From: Schistocerca nitens
Lineage: Eukaryota > Arthropoda > Insecta > Orthoptera > Acrididae
NCBI RefSeq assembly: GCF_023898315.1
Contig: NC_064619.1
Span: forward strand, 484,137,376 to 484,201,375
Length of the DNA stretch: 64,000 nucleotides
Reading direction: 5' to 3'
Made by a program: the position numbers and the translations under genes. The notes under the pieces were generated by a model, which saw only the letters and a program-made list of their open reading frames with translations, made no database searches and was not told the origin of the DNA. This document shows positions 22,500 through 32,339 of this stretch, piece by piece (the stretch's first letter is position 1; each line of letters begins with the position of its first letter).

Positions 22500-25400
22500 T
22501 TACTTGCTATAAGGCAAATAAAGCACCTCGAAAACTTTGACGGTCGTTTTCTTAGAAACGGTCAGGTATCGACGGACAAGTCGAGACATGTGTTCGCTTA
22601 TTTTGACCCCTCTTTCACTGAGCGAAGTTCCTAGGAAACTGGATGATGGCATCTACCGTTCTCTCGTCGTAAGCGCATATATTCTAAACAAAATAAACTC
22701 CATCACTCTAAGCTTCCAGTAGTAGGGACGTTGGTATGTCTTTTCTTCCTATCTGTCGAATTTTATCAAATCTTTTCGCATATTTTCTGCAACTTTAGGA
22801 AATATACAGAGTCTGTGAACGACTCTACATTTTGTTTAACCTAAGGTCCATGGCATTAGTGAAGCAGATTTTTCATGTTAATCGCGTTTCAGCAATATAC
22901 TTCAACGAAGAAAGTTTGTATGAACACATAATAGTATAATCTGGACCAGATACACATGTCAACTAGATATCATGGGTTGTAGTACAGTTGATAACTGATA
23001 GGTATATTCATCAAATTACGTGTTGATCTAGGGTATTATTTGTGTATAGTCCTGCCATTTTTACATTCTTTATCTTCTTGTCACAGATTATTACACCTGT
23101 ATCATAAAAAACTGAAGGCTTTTTAATGCACTTTCATTCATTTTCTTGACTAAAAAAGTTATGAATGATCTTTAAAATTTAGTTTTCTTTTTTCGCTGCT
23201 TGACGGTGTGTGTGGGATAATAAATAGCAAGTGGATAGTTAATTAGGCGCTCAACAGGGGACTGGCACTTATATAGATGACAGTCCTCATTTACGTTCAT
23301 TGCCAAAGTGTTTTCTCAGTGGTTGTACTGAAATGCTGCATTTCTCTTATGATATGATAGTACTGTATCTTACATGTTTTAATTCTAATATATCTGCAGA
23401 GCTTCAGATTTAACCTTTAAACCCATTTGTTTCGTAGACCTTAAGGTGGCCGGTGACAGCTGAAACCGAATACTTCTTTTCAAACAGTTTGTGAGAGTGT
23501 CGGATAACAAAATGAATCGTGTTAATTTTATGGTTCTTACATTGGTACTAGATGTGAACGTTTCCTTAATGTTTAAGTATAATTTAAAGACAGAAGTCAG
23601 GAGGATCTCTACTTTTAGGTGATATGGAAAGTTTTTCAGCATCATAATAATATTTCCTTGGAAATGAACAACTGCAATTTATTATGTACCGTGTTTCCGT
23701 GGAATACGACTACACCAATATAGAATTAATGATGCTATTCTGCGTTCAGCAAAGGTCTGAAATGAAAACCGATGTATCCTAAACTACTATCAAGCGTGCT
23801 ACTACTCACGTGAAACCATTAACCATGATTTCTTCACCCAGAGAAATGTCGAACTCCAGGAGTCTCACCTGTGAACAAAAGGAAACAGCATCCATAAGGA
23901 AAAGTTGAAAAACGTGACTTTCACGTATGTAATTATAGCATTTATTTCGCAATTTCTACTAAATGTTTTCCAGAAACTGATAGTGAATTTGTATCTAGAT
24001 AACACAATTAAAATGAATCAAGAGAATCCTGGAATAATGAGTGATACCTCTATGATAAACTAAATGAATTGCAAAGGATTTCTAGAAATCTATAAAAGAC
24101 ATTTCATTAATATTTTATGGACCGAAAAATACTAAGGTTTATTTACTCACAACTACTTTCGAAAATACTTTCACCTTCTGGCAGACCGATTAACAAAATA
24201 ATTTGATTAAAAAAGAATGAGTATTTCAGATATAAAAATATATATACAGAATCCTGATAGAAAAACACACGAAATGAACTAACACAATCTTGCTAGGGCG
24301 AGCCACTGTCAATGTAGTCTGTGAAACAGTGTCCATTGTACGAATATTTTGTAAATGTACCAACATAAGAGTATCACAAAGCTTAATAACAAGGCATGTG
24401 AGAGAGTGTATCAAATACGTCGAAAACAATCACCTTTCGGATGTTGCAGTTCCCTGTTCCAGCTTTTTTTTCTTGTGTAAGAATCAAACTTAGTACTTAA
24501 AAAAACTTTGTCTTTTGCACAATAACGGACGCGATGGAGGATATAAAAAAGTAATACCTATCTAATGGACAAATCTGACAGTTCTGAACGAACAAAATAT
24601 GTTTAGAAACGAGAAGTGTCTGGATAATTTTGCACGCATTCTACCCCGAGGCATTGCAAGGGCACGAGACGACTATTTTCGTTAAGGTGAGACACTCGAC
24701 TGGTGATTTACGCATCTTCGCCTCTTGTTATAACCTATCGTACAATCTAAATACCACAATAACGAAAATACGCGTGTGCGTTTTCTATATACAAGTAAAC
24801 CGCTTTATCTGTCTTTAGTATTTCATTATTTCCAGCCCACATTAAACGTTGTACGCCATAACTTGTATGTCAAGTGAGATGGTGAATCAAATACATTTTA
24901 AGAACTGTGACGGTCTCCCTTAGTAATGATGCTAATGGTACTGATTTTAAGACAACTACGACACCTGCCCACACAGGCACACTAACGGTGGAGGCCACTT
25001 AAATATACATATGTGCAGAGACATTTCTGGCATAACGCGCTATGGATGAATTTATGTCAAGTACATGCTCATTAATCCTAGCACGTCTTAAAAGCTGACT
25101 TTTTTTGTGTGAAACGTCTAACTGATTGCTAGTACACTGTATGAATATACGTTCCGCATAATATGATAGTTGATGATGGTCTAGGGCGAAATTGTGCAAT
25201 TGTTCACCGAATAAAGAAAAGAAGCTGCTGAGAGCGTCAGATCGTTTAAAAAAATTCATTGCAGGAGCTTATACAATTTAAATGAATATCGCTGAGAGGA
25301 AAAACTGAGAGAACGATAGAACGCTTTAAGACATCAACTTCCGTGGTACTTAGGGAGCTACAGAGGTTAAAGACTGTAAGGGGAGATAGAGGTAAGAAAA

Positions 25401-25570
25401 CATCCAATGAACTGACGACGCGGATGCAAGTGCTATGCTGAGGAAGAGGTTGGCGCAGGAGAAGAATTCGTAGCGTCCCTCAGCAAACTGGTCAGAAAAC
25501 TAGTGACCCAAAAAGAAACCTGTTGCATATCTGCTGGTGATTTGGACCGCCTTAGCTAACGTTAAGTTTA
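22500..25570. other. Unassigned AT-rich region
   Basis: About 3 kb without a recognisable gene, transposon or tandem repeat. All open frames are short and without motifs. Confidence 0.3.
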
Positions 25571-25679
25571 TTTGAGTCCAACGTGCTTAGGATTTTTCTT
25601 ATCCCACCATTCAATTCTCTCTTTCTCCCGTTTGTTCTGCTCGTTGGGAACTATCGAAATAATAAAGGCGGTCACAGTC

Positions 25680-25985
25680 CTCGCGCAGGAAGAGCGCGAG
25701 CGGACCTGCAGCGTCCCAGAAGCACGTGGCTCAAGGGCAGCGGATGCTCTATCTCAAGTTAAGCGCGTAACTGGGTTCGCAACGGCGCCGCGGCACCAGC
25801 GAGCGGTTCCCTCGCAGCGTCAGAACTCTCACTGACGCCGCCCCTGGCGCCGGGAACCTGATTCCGACGAAAGCGAGAGCCGCCGCCATTGTCCGCGATA
25901 CCATCTGCTCTGCCGCCCTGCGAAGAGCTGAGCCGCTCTGTACAGCTGTACCAACCTCGACGGCCGGCGGGAGTCACGGTACGAA
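25680..25985. promoter_or_regulatory. CpG-rich island
   Basis: I count close to forty CG dinucleotides in about 300 bp, in a window that is otherwise AT-rich and CpG-poor. Several short open frames overlap on both strands with no known domain. Unmethylated promoters or first exons often look like this in insects with gene-body methylation, but no coding exon is demonstrable. Confidence 0.35.
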
Positions 25986-26275
25986 AGGCAACACCCAGGT
26001 TGCAAAGTTATTTTTCTCACAAATATAGCCTATACCAACATGGACATACACTGCATGGCACCACTTACTGTACCGACGGTGGAGATAATTTAATGATGAT
26101 CCGCAGAGGGTCTCTTCATCAATAAATGATTTTAGCGATCCTTGCAGTTGAAAATTTGTTCAGTGTTCATAATATTACAGGTCGCTCCCACACTGACGAG
26201 GACAGAAAAAAATTTGCATTAATAAAAGTTAAGGTGGACGGTTTTAAGTTATGAAGGCATTTTATTTATTTTTTT
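25986..26275. other. Unassigned spacer
   Basis: Between the CpG-rich island and an LTR fragment; nothing recognised. Confidence 0.3.
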
Positions 26276-26617
26276 AAGGAACAAACAATGCATTTACCTT
26301 AATAGTGTTCAAAAGTAATAATATATACATCAGTTCACGACATCCAGTCTTACAAATTTCCTTTTTCTGACGGACACCCGTCCAGATCTTCCGCTCTCAA
26401 AACTCTGGCATCTCTCCCCACATTCCTCACTGCTGGCGGCTCACCTCCAACTGCCCAGCGCTACGAACTGTTCACATCCAAATGCCCAACAATACACAAG
26501 CGAAGTATTCCAACAATGAGTCCAACCAGCCACAGACTGCACACAGCGCAGTCAGCGATTTTCATACAGAGCACTGCGTGGCGTTACCAACATAAAAAAG
26601 TAAACAGCCTACTTACA
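26276..26617 (-). mobile_element. LTR fragment, same family as the solo LTR at 608-1290
   Basis: The reverse complement starts TGTAAGTAGGCTG at 26617 and follows the first ~340 bp of the 608-1290 element ('ggtaacgccacg.agcgctctg', 'ctgtggctggttggactc', 'attgtttgttcc'). It is truncated at 26276. It abuts the Penelope-like coding sequence. Confidence 0.75.
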
Positions 26618-26621
26618 ACAC

Positions 26622-27260
26622 TTGGCCTCTCTGCTCCAGCCACACGTGGGGAAGACCGACACATACATTAAGGACTCAGGACATTTCATTGAGAAGCTGA
26701 AGAAACTGAAACTTGCACCAAACGACATCCTGGTCAGCTTTGATGTTGTTTCGTTATTTACGAAAGTGCCACTCAGTGACGCTCTGGAGCACATCGGTTC
26801 CATTTTCCCGCAAGACATCAGAAAGCTCTTCCATGCATGTCTCACCACGAGCTATTTCACGTGGAATGGCGATTTCTGCGAACAGCTGGAAGACGTCGCC
26901 ATGGGTAGTCCTCTCAGTCCAGTGGTGGCCAACTTCTTCATGGAACAATTCGAAGCACAGGTACTGGACTCGGCGACTTGCAAACCTAAGGCGTGGTACA
27001 GGTACGTCGATGATACTTTCGTGGTGTGGAGCCATGGTGAAGAACAGCTCGGTGACTTCCTAAGACACTTGAACAGCCTCCATGCCAACATAACATTTAC
27101 CATGGAAGTAGAAAAGGACAAGAAACTGCCATTTCTAGATGTGCTGGTCACAAGGGACGGCGAAAACCTGGACACAGCGTGTATCGAAAACCGACACAAA
27201 CGGACCGATACCTGCCAAACTGTCAAACCACCACCCGAGCCAGAAAAGAGGCATGATTAG
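26622..27260 (+). pseudogene. Penelope-like reverse transcriptase, partial
   Basis: The frame is open for 212 codons. RT motifs in order: 'SFDVVSLFTKVPL' (about residues 40-52), 'MGSPLSPVVANFFME' (about 93-107), the catalytic 'YRYVDDTFVVW' (YVDD at 27003-27014), and 'KLPFLDVLV' (about 168-176). The wording 'FTKVP', 'GSPLSP' and 'FLDV' is typical of Penelope-like rather than LINE RTs. A frameshift near 27190 separates it from the downstream half, which continues in another frame. No start can be assigned because the N-terminus is lost. Not functional as it stands. Confidence 0.9.
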
Positions 27261-28040
27261 TATTCTCGTAACGAGAGCAGGACGAATATGTGAGCCGCAA
27301 CACCTCAAACGAGAAATGCAACACCTGGAAACTGTCCTGAGGAGCAATGGGTACTCCACAAATTATATTACAAGTGTAACAGAGCCAAACACTCGGCGAA
27401 GTATGGAACCAGAAAAAGAAATGTCGGGTACGGCCTTTCTGCCATACATTCCCAGAGTGACGGACAGAATCGGCCGTATATTGCGCAAACATGGCGTAAG
27501 GACGATTTTCAAACCGACAAGGAAGATCAAAGAGTGTCTTAGATCGGCGAAGGAGAAAAGAGACCCACTTGCAATGACGGGAATATACCGTATACCATGC
27601 ACATGCGGAACAGTTTATGTCGGAATGACGGGACGATTAGCCGGCCGGAGTGGCCGTGCGGTTCTAGGCGCTACAGTCTGGAACCGAGCGACCGCTACGG
27701 TCGCAGGTTCGAATCCTGCCTCGGGCATGGATGTGTGTGATGTCCTTAGGTTAGTTAGGTTTAATTAGTTCCAAGTTCTAGGTGACTTATGACCTCAGAA
27801 GTTGAGTCGCATAGTGCTCAGAGCCATTTGAAACGTTTTTTTTTTTTTTTTTTTTTTTTTTTGACTGGACGATCCATTAACACCAGGATCAAAGAACATC
27901 AGCGACATTGCAGGTTGGGGCAGGTGGAGAAATCGGCCGTGGCAGAGCACGCACTGAATGAGACCGACCACGTAATAAAATTCGCCGACACGGAAGTTCT
28001 GGCTGTAGAGAAGCACTATCACACGCGCTTGTTCAGATAA
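27205..28040 (+). pseudogene. Penelope-like C-terminal region with GIY-YIG endonuclease, SINE-disrupted
   Basis: Past the frameshift, 'LSNHHPSQKRGMI' and 'IPRVTDRIGRILRKHGVRT' are the linker seen in Penelope-like elements. The nuclease begins 'GIYRIPCTCGTVYVGMTGR' (GIY at about 27580), with the 'CxC' that often follows. The SINE enters immediately afterwards at 27638. Beyond it, 'INTRIKEHQRHCR' and 'SAVAEHALNETDH' complete the domain, with the conserved Arg of 'TRIKEH' and Glu-His of 'AEHA', ending near 28040. The enzyme family makes the nick that primes reverse transcription. This copy is interrupted and therefore inactive. Confidence 0.88.
27638..27861 (+). mobile_element. SINE A inserted in the GIY-YIG domain
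   Basis: The flanking repeats 'tgacgggacgat' (27626-27637) and 'tgactggacgat' (27862-27873) differ at one base. A full head ('ccggccggagtggcc', box B near 27706) and tail are present. It ends in about 24 T rather than an A tail, because the tail ends 'gccatttgaaac' and then runs into T. Confidence 0.95.
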
Positions 28041-28259
28041 GCTGTAGAAATACAAAAACACGCGAGCAGTTTGAACAAGAAAGAGGAAAGCCTTAAGGTA
28101 AACGGATCCTGGCTTCCCGTACTGCAGCGAACGACCGTCGAAGGTAGCAAGAGGACAACCGCACCGGAAATGACCGCGGAGAAGCCCTCGGACGTTGGCG
28201 CGCCAGGTACATACAGTCTGCGGCCGCGAGCTCGGCTCCAGTTGACCACCGGCAATGGA

Positions 28260-28340
28260 GGGTGAAGCCTTGACAATGCCAGCCACTCGTGCTGGCGAAA
28301 CGTCAGAAAAATCATTAGATGAACGTCGGCCGAAGAACCC
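28260..28340 (+). ncRNA. Hammerhead-ribozyme-like fold at Penelope-like 3' end (degenerate)
   Basis: Elements in order: stem I 5' strand GGGT/GCC (28260-28263, 28267-28269); a degraded core 'TTGACAA' where CUGANGA is expected; stem II 'tgccagc'/'gctggcg' (28277-28283, 28291-28297) with loop 'cactcgt'; GAAA (28297-28300); stem III ACGT/ACGT (28300-28303, 28323-28326); cleavage triplet GTC (28325-28327); stem I 3' strand GGC/ACCC (28328-28330, 28337-28340). Penelope-like elements are known to carry hammerhead motifs. The core substitutions suggest that this copy does not self-cleave. Confidence 0.5.
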
Positions 28341-28589
28341 GAGACAGAAGCCAATAGACAGTTTGTCAACAATTGGCCACGAAAGCCTTAACAATTTTGT
28401 AGCCTACTTACAAGTTCAGCTCACGATTATGCGAAAGCCAGCCCAATTCAGGAATGTTGTTGTCCACCTGTAAAATTGTTTCTGATGTGCACTAAGGGCA
28501 ACACACTCTAACTAAGCAAAGAAACTACGATATGTAGCACCACCCCTCTGTGTACTTCAGTGTTTGTAATACGCATGATGGCAGGTAAG

Positions 28590-29555
28590 AGTTAGTAGTA
28601 GGTAGATAGGGCTCCTGGTGCACTTTTGATATCAAACTGATATGGAAATTAATTAAACTGTTCAATTAATTGCTCCCAACTGTCCTCCCATCGAGGGAAT
28701 GTCTTTGTCTCAGGCTAAGCTAACCTCCCTCCACTCCCACCTGGGAAGCGCTGGGAAATTAAAAATGGTTGATACTCTTTCTGAAACCCCCCCCCCCCCA
28801 GATGCAGAAAAGAAAGAGTAGGTTAGTGTACATTATTTACTTTGGTTGGGAAAATGAAGTAAAAATTGGTCCTAATTACCTAATTAATCATGGAGATCGG
28901 TTCTAATTAAATAACTAAATGCATAGCGCTACACAAGGAGTGCCTAAAATCAAAACAAAGTCAAAAATTGACGAAGCCATACAACTGTTTTTATTTTGTT
29001 CACCTACAAGCCAGCGGGAAAACGGCTGGAGTGGAACGTACGATCTTTATTTTTGGTGGGAAATATGTTCAGGTGATATGTTGGTGTTTGACAGAGAGAA
29101 ATTTAACAATGATATTACCTGTAAGCATACAGCTGAGGGCTGTGTCTATCGCTGTCTGACGTCAGAGTTCGCAACAGACGCATTCTGCAGCATTGCTCGA
29201 CAATCACCCAGCAGAACAGGTAATCGAAATTCATTAAAGCCAATACAGACTACCACAACTGATGGAAAATGCTTCGCTGTTCGATTTACACCCCAAAATT
29301 CTCAGGAAAAAAATAAATATCACTCGTAATCAATGGGTCATAATGCAACACATGTACTGCGGATTGGGGAAAATCGTCATCCGAAAAGATTGCAGCAGGA
29401 GAGAAAGGCGACAATCAAACATGCATTCTCATCGATGTGCGGTCACAAGCTACGCCACTTAGAGCCACCCTTACCTCCCCTCATCCCTCCCTCTCCCTCC
29501 TTCTCTCCATAGTACCTCAGGATGCAGGCTTTTTCAAACAGCCAGCTGCTGACAC
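28590..29555 (+). repeat. Left arm of a ~1-kb imperfect inverted repeat
   Basis: It matches the reverse complement of 32340-33650 over nearly its full length with indels. Shared blocks include 'gcacttttgatatcaaac' (28620; 33600 reversed), 'gcatagcgctacacaagg' (28920; 33210 reversed), 'aatcaatgggtcataatgc' (29330; 32550 reversed) and 'gcaggctttttcaaa' (29525; 32365 reversed). It holds a 136-codon frame (28919-29329) with no recognised domain. The counterpart in the other arm is broken, so I do not call it a gene. Confidence 0.85.
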
Positions 29556-29580
29556 TTCGTAGGATTTCCCGGAGTAATAA

Positions 29581-29783
29581 GTCTTGAAAGTCTCTTCGGG
29601 TTCGCTGCAGGATTTTAAAGTCAACTCAGTTCGATATTTCGGCGATCCAACTGTTCGCCATCTTTAGGAGAACGCCGCTTTAGTTCTCAGCGGGACTCAT
29701 TAGAAGAAGCAGCGTTTTACTGAAGATAGCGAACAGTTGGATTGTAGAAACATCCGGCAGCAAACTGGGAGAGACTTTCAAGC
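29581..29783. repeat. Foldback (inverted repeat) with hammerhead-like arms
   Basis: The left arm 29581-29667 contains 'gatccaactgttcgccatc'. The right arm 29720-29783 holds its inverse 'gatagcgaacagttggat' and then 'gagagactttcaag', the inverse of 'cttgaaagtctct' at the left edge. The right arm lacks about 20 bp. Each arm reads, outward to inward on opposite strands, like a Penelope-type hammerhead: 'CTGAAGA', hairpin, GAAA on the right arm; 'CTAAAGA', 'tggcga/tcgccg' hairpin, GAAA on the left arm in reverse. Confidence 0.6.
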
Positions 29784-29841
29784 CAGTTGCTACTGATTCT
29801 TTGTGCTGCCGATGCTGACCACAGCCTCCCGCCGTATCTGG

Positions 29842-30044
29842 GTTCAAATGGTTCAAATGGCTATGAGCACTATGCGACTTAACTTCTGAGTTCATCAGTC
29901 CCCTAGAACTTAGAACTACTCAAACCTAACTAACCTAAGGACATCACACACATCCATGCCCGAGGCAGGATTCGAACCTGCGACCGTAGGGGTCACGCAG
30001 TTCCAGACTGTAGGGCCTAGAACCGCACGGCCACTCCGGCCGGC
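29842..30044 (-). mobile_element. SINE A
   Basis: Reverse full-length copy with a perfect 11-bp duplication 'gccgtatctgg' at 29831-29841 and 30045-30055. The tail end 'ggttcaaatggttcaaatgg' is duplicated. Confidence 0.96.
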
Positions 30045-30216
30045 GCCGTATCTGGCGTCGGAGTCATCAGTCCAATGTGTCCCCGGCGAGTATGTGGCAG
30101 CCCGGTCCAGGCGGTCGGTATGCGTTAAAGATACCGGCATACACAATACATTGCAATGCTGATGACCCCACTGAGCAAACAGAGATAAATAATGGCTACC
30201 CCAAACGCAACTCTTT

Positions 30217-31692
30217 TGTCTAAAATGTAGCCGGCCGCACCGCCCCCGACATTACCTCACACCTCTAGCAGCCCCACCTGCGACTGTATGTACGATTTGC
30301 CCTAGTGTACAAAACAACATTTTCCTCTTCAATTAAAGCTTGTTGTTATCGAAAGCAAAATGATTGTGTTTTTTCCCATGTGTGAGCACATGGCATTGAA
30401 AGTCTGAATTCTGTAATGTTATTTCTTGTGACTAAAATGTTTGTAATACACACATGCATGACAGTCTATTTCCAGACACTGATTTGAACCTGAGGGACGT
30501 TCTCATGCCATGTAATTTTGTCCATCAAGCTGAAACGAATTGCTTAACATAGATTTTTTTTCTTTGTAGTTTAAATTCTACTACCGTCTTTGGAGTTTGG
30601 TCGTCTGAGATCGGCGGCAGTGCTTTAGTTTCTTTTCACTTCATTTGGTGTCGTCAAATAACGGGAGGTTGGTGGTGGTTGGGGGGAGGGGGGGAGAGGG
30701 ATACAAATTGTCTAAAATGTAGCCGGCCGCACCGCCCCCGACATTACCTCACACCTCTAGCAGCCCCACCTGCGACTGTATGCACGATTTGCCCTAGTGT
30801 ACGAAACAACATTTTCCTCTTCAATTAAAGCTTGTTGTTATCGAAAGCAAAATGATTGTGTTTTTTCCCATGTGTGAGCACATGGCATTGAAAGTCTGAA
30901 TTCTGTAATGTTATTTCTTGTGACTAAAATGTTTGTAATACACACATGCATGACAGTCTATTTCCAGACACTGATTTGAACCTGAGGGACGTTCTCATGC
31001 CATGTAATTTTGTCCATCAAGCTGAAACGAATTGCTTAACATTGATTTTTTTTCTTTGTAGTTTAAATTCTACTACCGTCTTTGGAGTTTGGTCGTCTGA
31101 GATCGGCGGCAGTGCTTTAGTTTCTTTTCACTTCGTTTGGCGTCGTCAAATAACGGGAGGTTGGTGGTGGTTGGGGGGAGGGGGGGAGAGGGATACAAAT
31201 TGTCTAAAATGTAGCCGGCCGCACCGCCCCCGACATTACCTCACACCTCTAGCAGCCCCACCTGCGATTGTATGCACGATTTGCCCTAGTGTACAAAACA
31301 ACATTTTCCTCTTCAATTAAAGCTTGTTGTTATCGAAAGCAAAATGATTGTGTTTTTTCCCATGTGTGAGCACATGGCATTGAAAGTCTGAATTCTGTAA
31401 TGTTATTTCTTGTGACTAAAATGTTTGTAATACGCACATGCATGACAGTCTATTTCCAGACACTGATTTGAACCTGAGGGACGTTCTCATGCCATGTAAT
31501 TTTGTCCATCAAGCTGAAACGAATTGCTTAACATTGATTTTTTTTCTTTGTAGTTTAAATTCTACTACCGTCTTTGGAGTTTGGTCGTCTGAGATCGGCG
31601 GCAGTGCTTTAGTTTCTTTTCACTTCGTTTGGCGTCGTCAAATAACGGGAGGTTGGTGGTGATTGGGGGGAGGGGGGAGAGGGATACAAATT
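30217..31692. repeat. Tandem array: three copies of a 492-bp unit
   Basis: Unit starts 'tgtctaaaatgtagccggcc' at 30217, 30709 and 31201, exactly 492 bp apart, and the third copy ends at about 31692. The copies differ at only a handful of positions, so the array is young or homogenised. Within each unit a purine-rich G tract ('ggggggagggggg') closes the repeat. An open frame beginning 'MHDSLFPDTDLN' recurs once per unit but resembles no known protein. Confidence 0.96.
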
Positions 31693-31931
31693 GTATCCTG
31701 CAGTTGAACTTGAAAACTAGACCCATTTTGCTCATAAAACTAAAAGAAAATGGATTGCACCTATATTCGTGGAAACAGGATATTCGTTATCAGCATGATT
31801 GTGTTTTCTTTTCTTTAATAGATACTCTCCTATAGAAAGTGTGCTGACGTTAAACACAAGCATTCCCCATTGCAGCATAGTATGTGCCTAGGGGCGATGT
31901 GGGGGCTGTGCGGTCAGCTACATTTTAGACA
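30217..31931. mobile_element. Possible TIR element containing the 492-bp array
   Basis: The first bases of the array ('tgtctaaaatgtagc.g.ccgcac') recur in inverted form at about 31895-31931 ('gtgcggtcagctacatttta', then 'gaca'). The array plus about 240 bp of unique DNA is therefore bounded by imperfect ~35-bp inverted repeats. No target duplication is visible and no transposase is present. It would be a non-autonomous DNA element whose left part has been amplified in tandem. This is inference. Confidence 0.45.
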
Positions 31932-31956
31932 GACAAGATGTGCTCATGGTGGCCGT

Positions 31957-32150
31957 TCAAAAAATGGCTCTGAGCACTATGGGACTTAACTTCTGAGGTC
32001 ATCAGTCCCCTAGAACTTAGAACTACTTAAACCTAACTACGCTAAGGACATTACACACACCCATGCCCGAGGCAGGATTCGAACCTGCGACTGTAGCGGT
32101 CGCGCGGTTCCAGACAGTAGCGCCTAGAACCGCTCGGCCACCACGACCGG
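31957..32150 (-). mobile_element. SINE A
   Basis: Reverse copy. The duplication 'ctcatggtggccgt' (31943-31956) versus 'ctcagggtggccgt' (32151-32164) has one mismatch. It inserted within 25 bp of the inverted end of the preceding element. Confidence 0.94.
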
Positions 32151-32339
32151 CTCAGGGTGGCCGTCATTTATCTCGCTTTGTTCAGTGGAGGCGCAAGCAC
32201 TGCCGCCTGTTGTGTATCATTAGCTCAGACGGACCACCTTGACGGTGAACCCATGTGCTTGGGGATGCATTGGACTGAAGGCTCTGCCCCCAGATGCAGT
32301 GAAGGGCTGCAGTCAGGATAGGCTATGCAGAGAAGGGGC

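Larger units (their letters stand above)
26618..28400 (+). mobile_element. Penelope-like retroelement, 5'-truncated, split by a SINE
   Basis: Reverse transcriptase followed by a GIY-YIG endonuclease is the signature arrangement of Penelope-like elements. The N-terminal part is missing, and the sequence starts directly at the LTR fragment. A SINE (27638-27861) sits inside the endonuclease, and the 3' end carries a hammerhead-like fold (28260-28340). The end near 28400 is approximate. Confidence 0.85.

Noticed and set aside
27795..28394. 199-codon minus-strand frame containing 'DVSPARVAG'
   Set aside because: It is the antisense of the Penelope-like nuclease, the inserted SINE and the hammerhead-like region. 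The same peptide near 12.95 kb is antisense of the same RNA structure.
30946..31662. Repeated 74-124-codon frames as a duplicated gene
   Set aside because: They follow the 492-bp tandem unit, have no known domain, and are weakly protein-like; array repetition explains the repeated frame.
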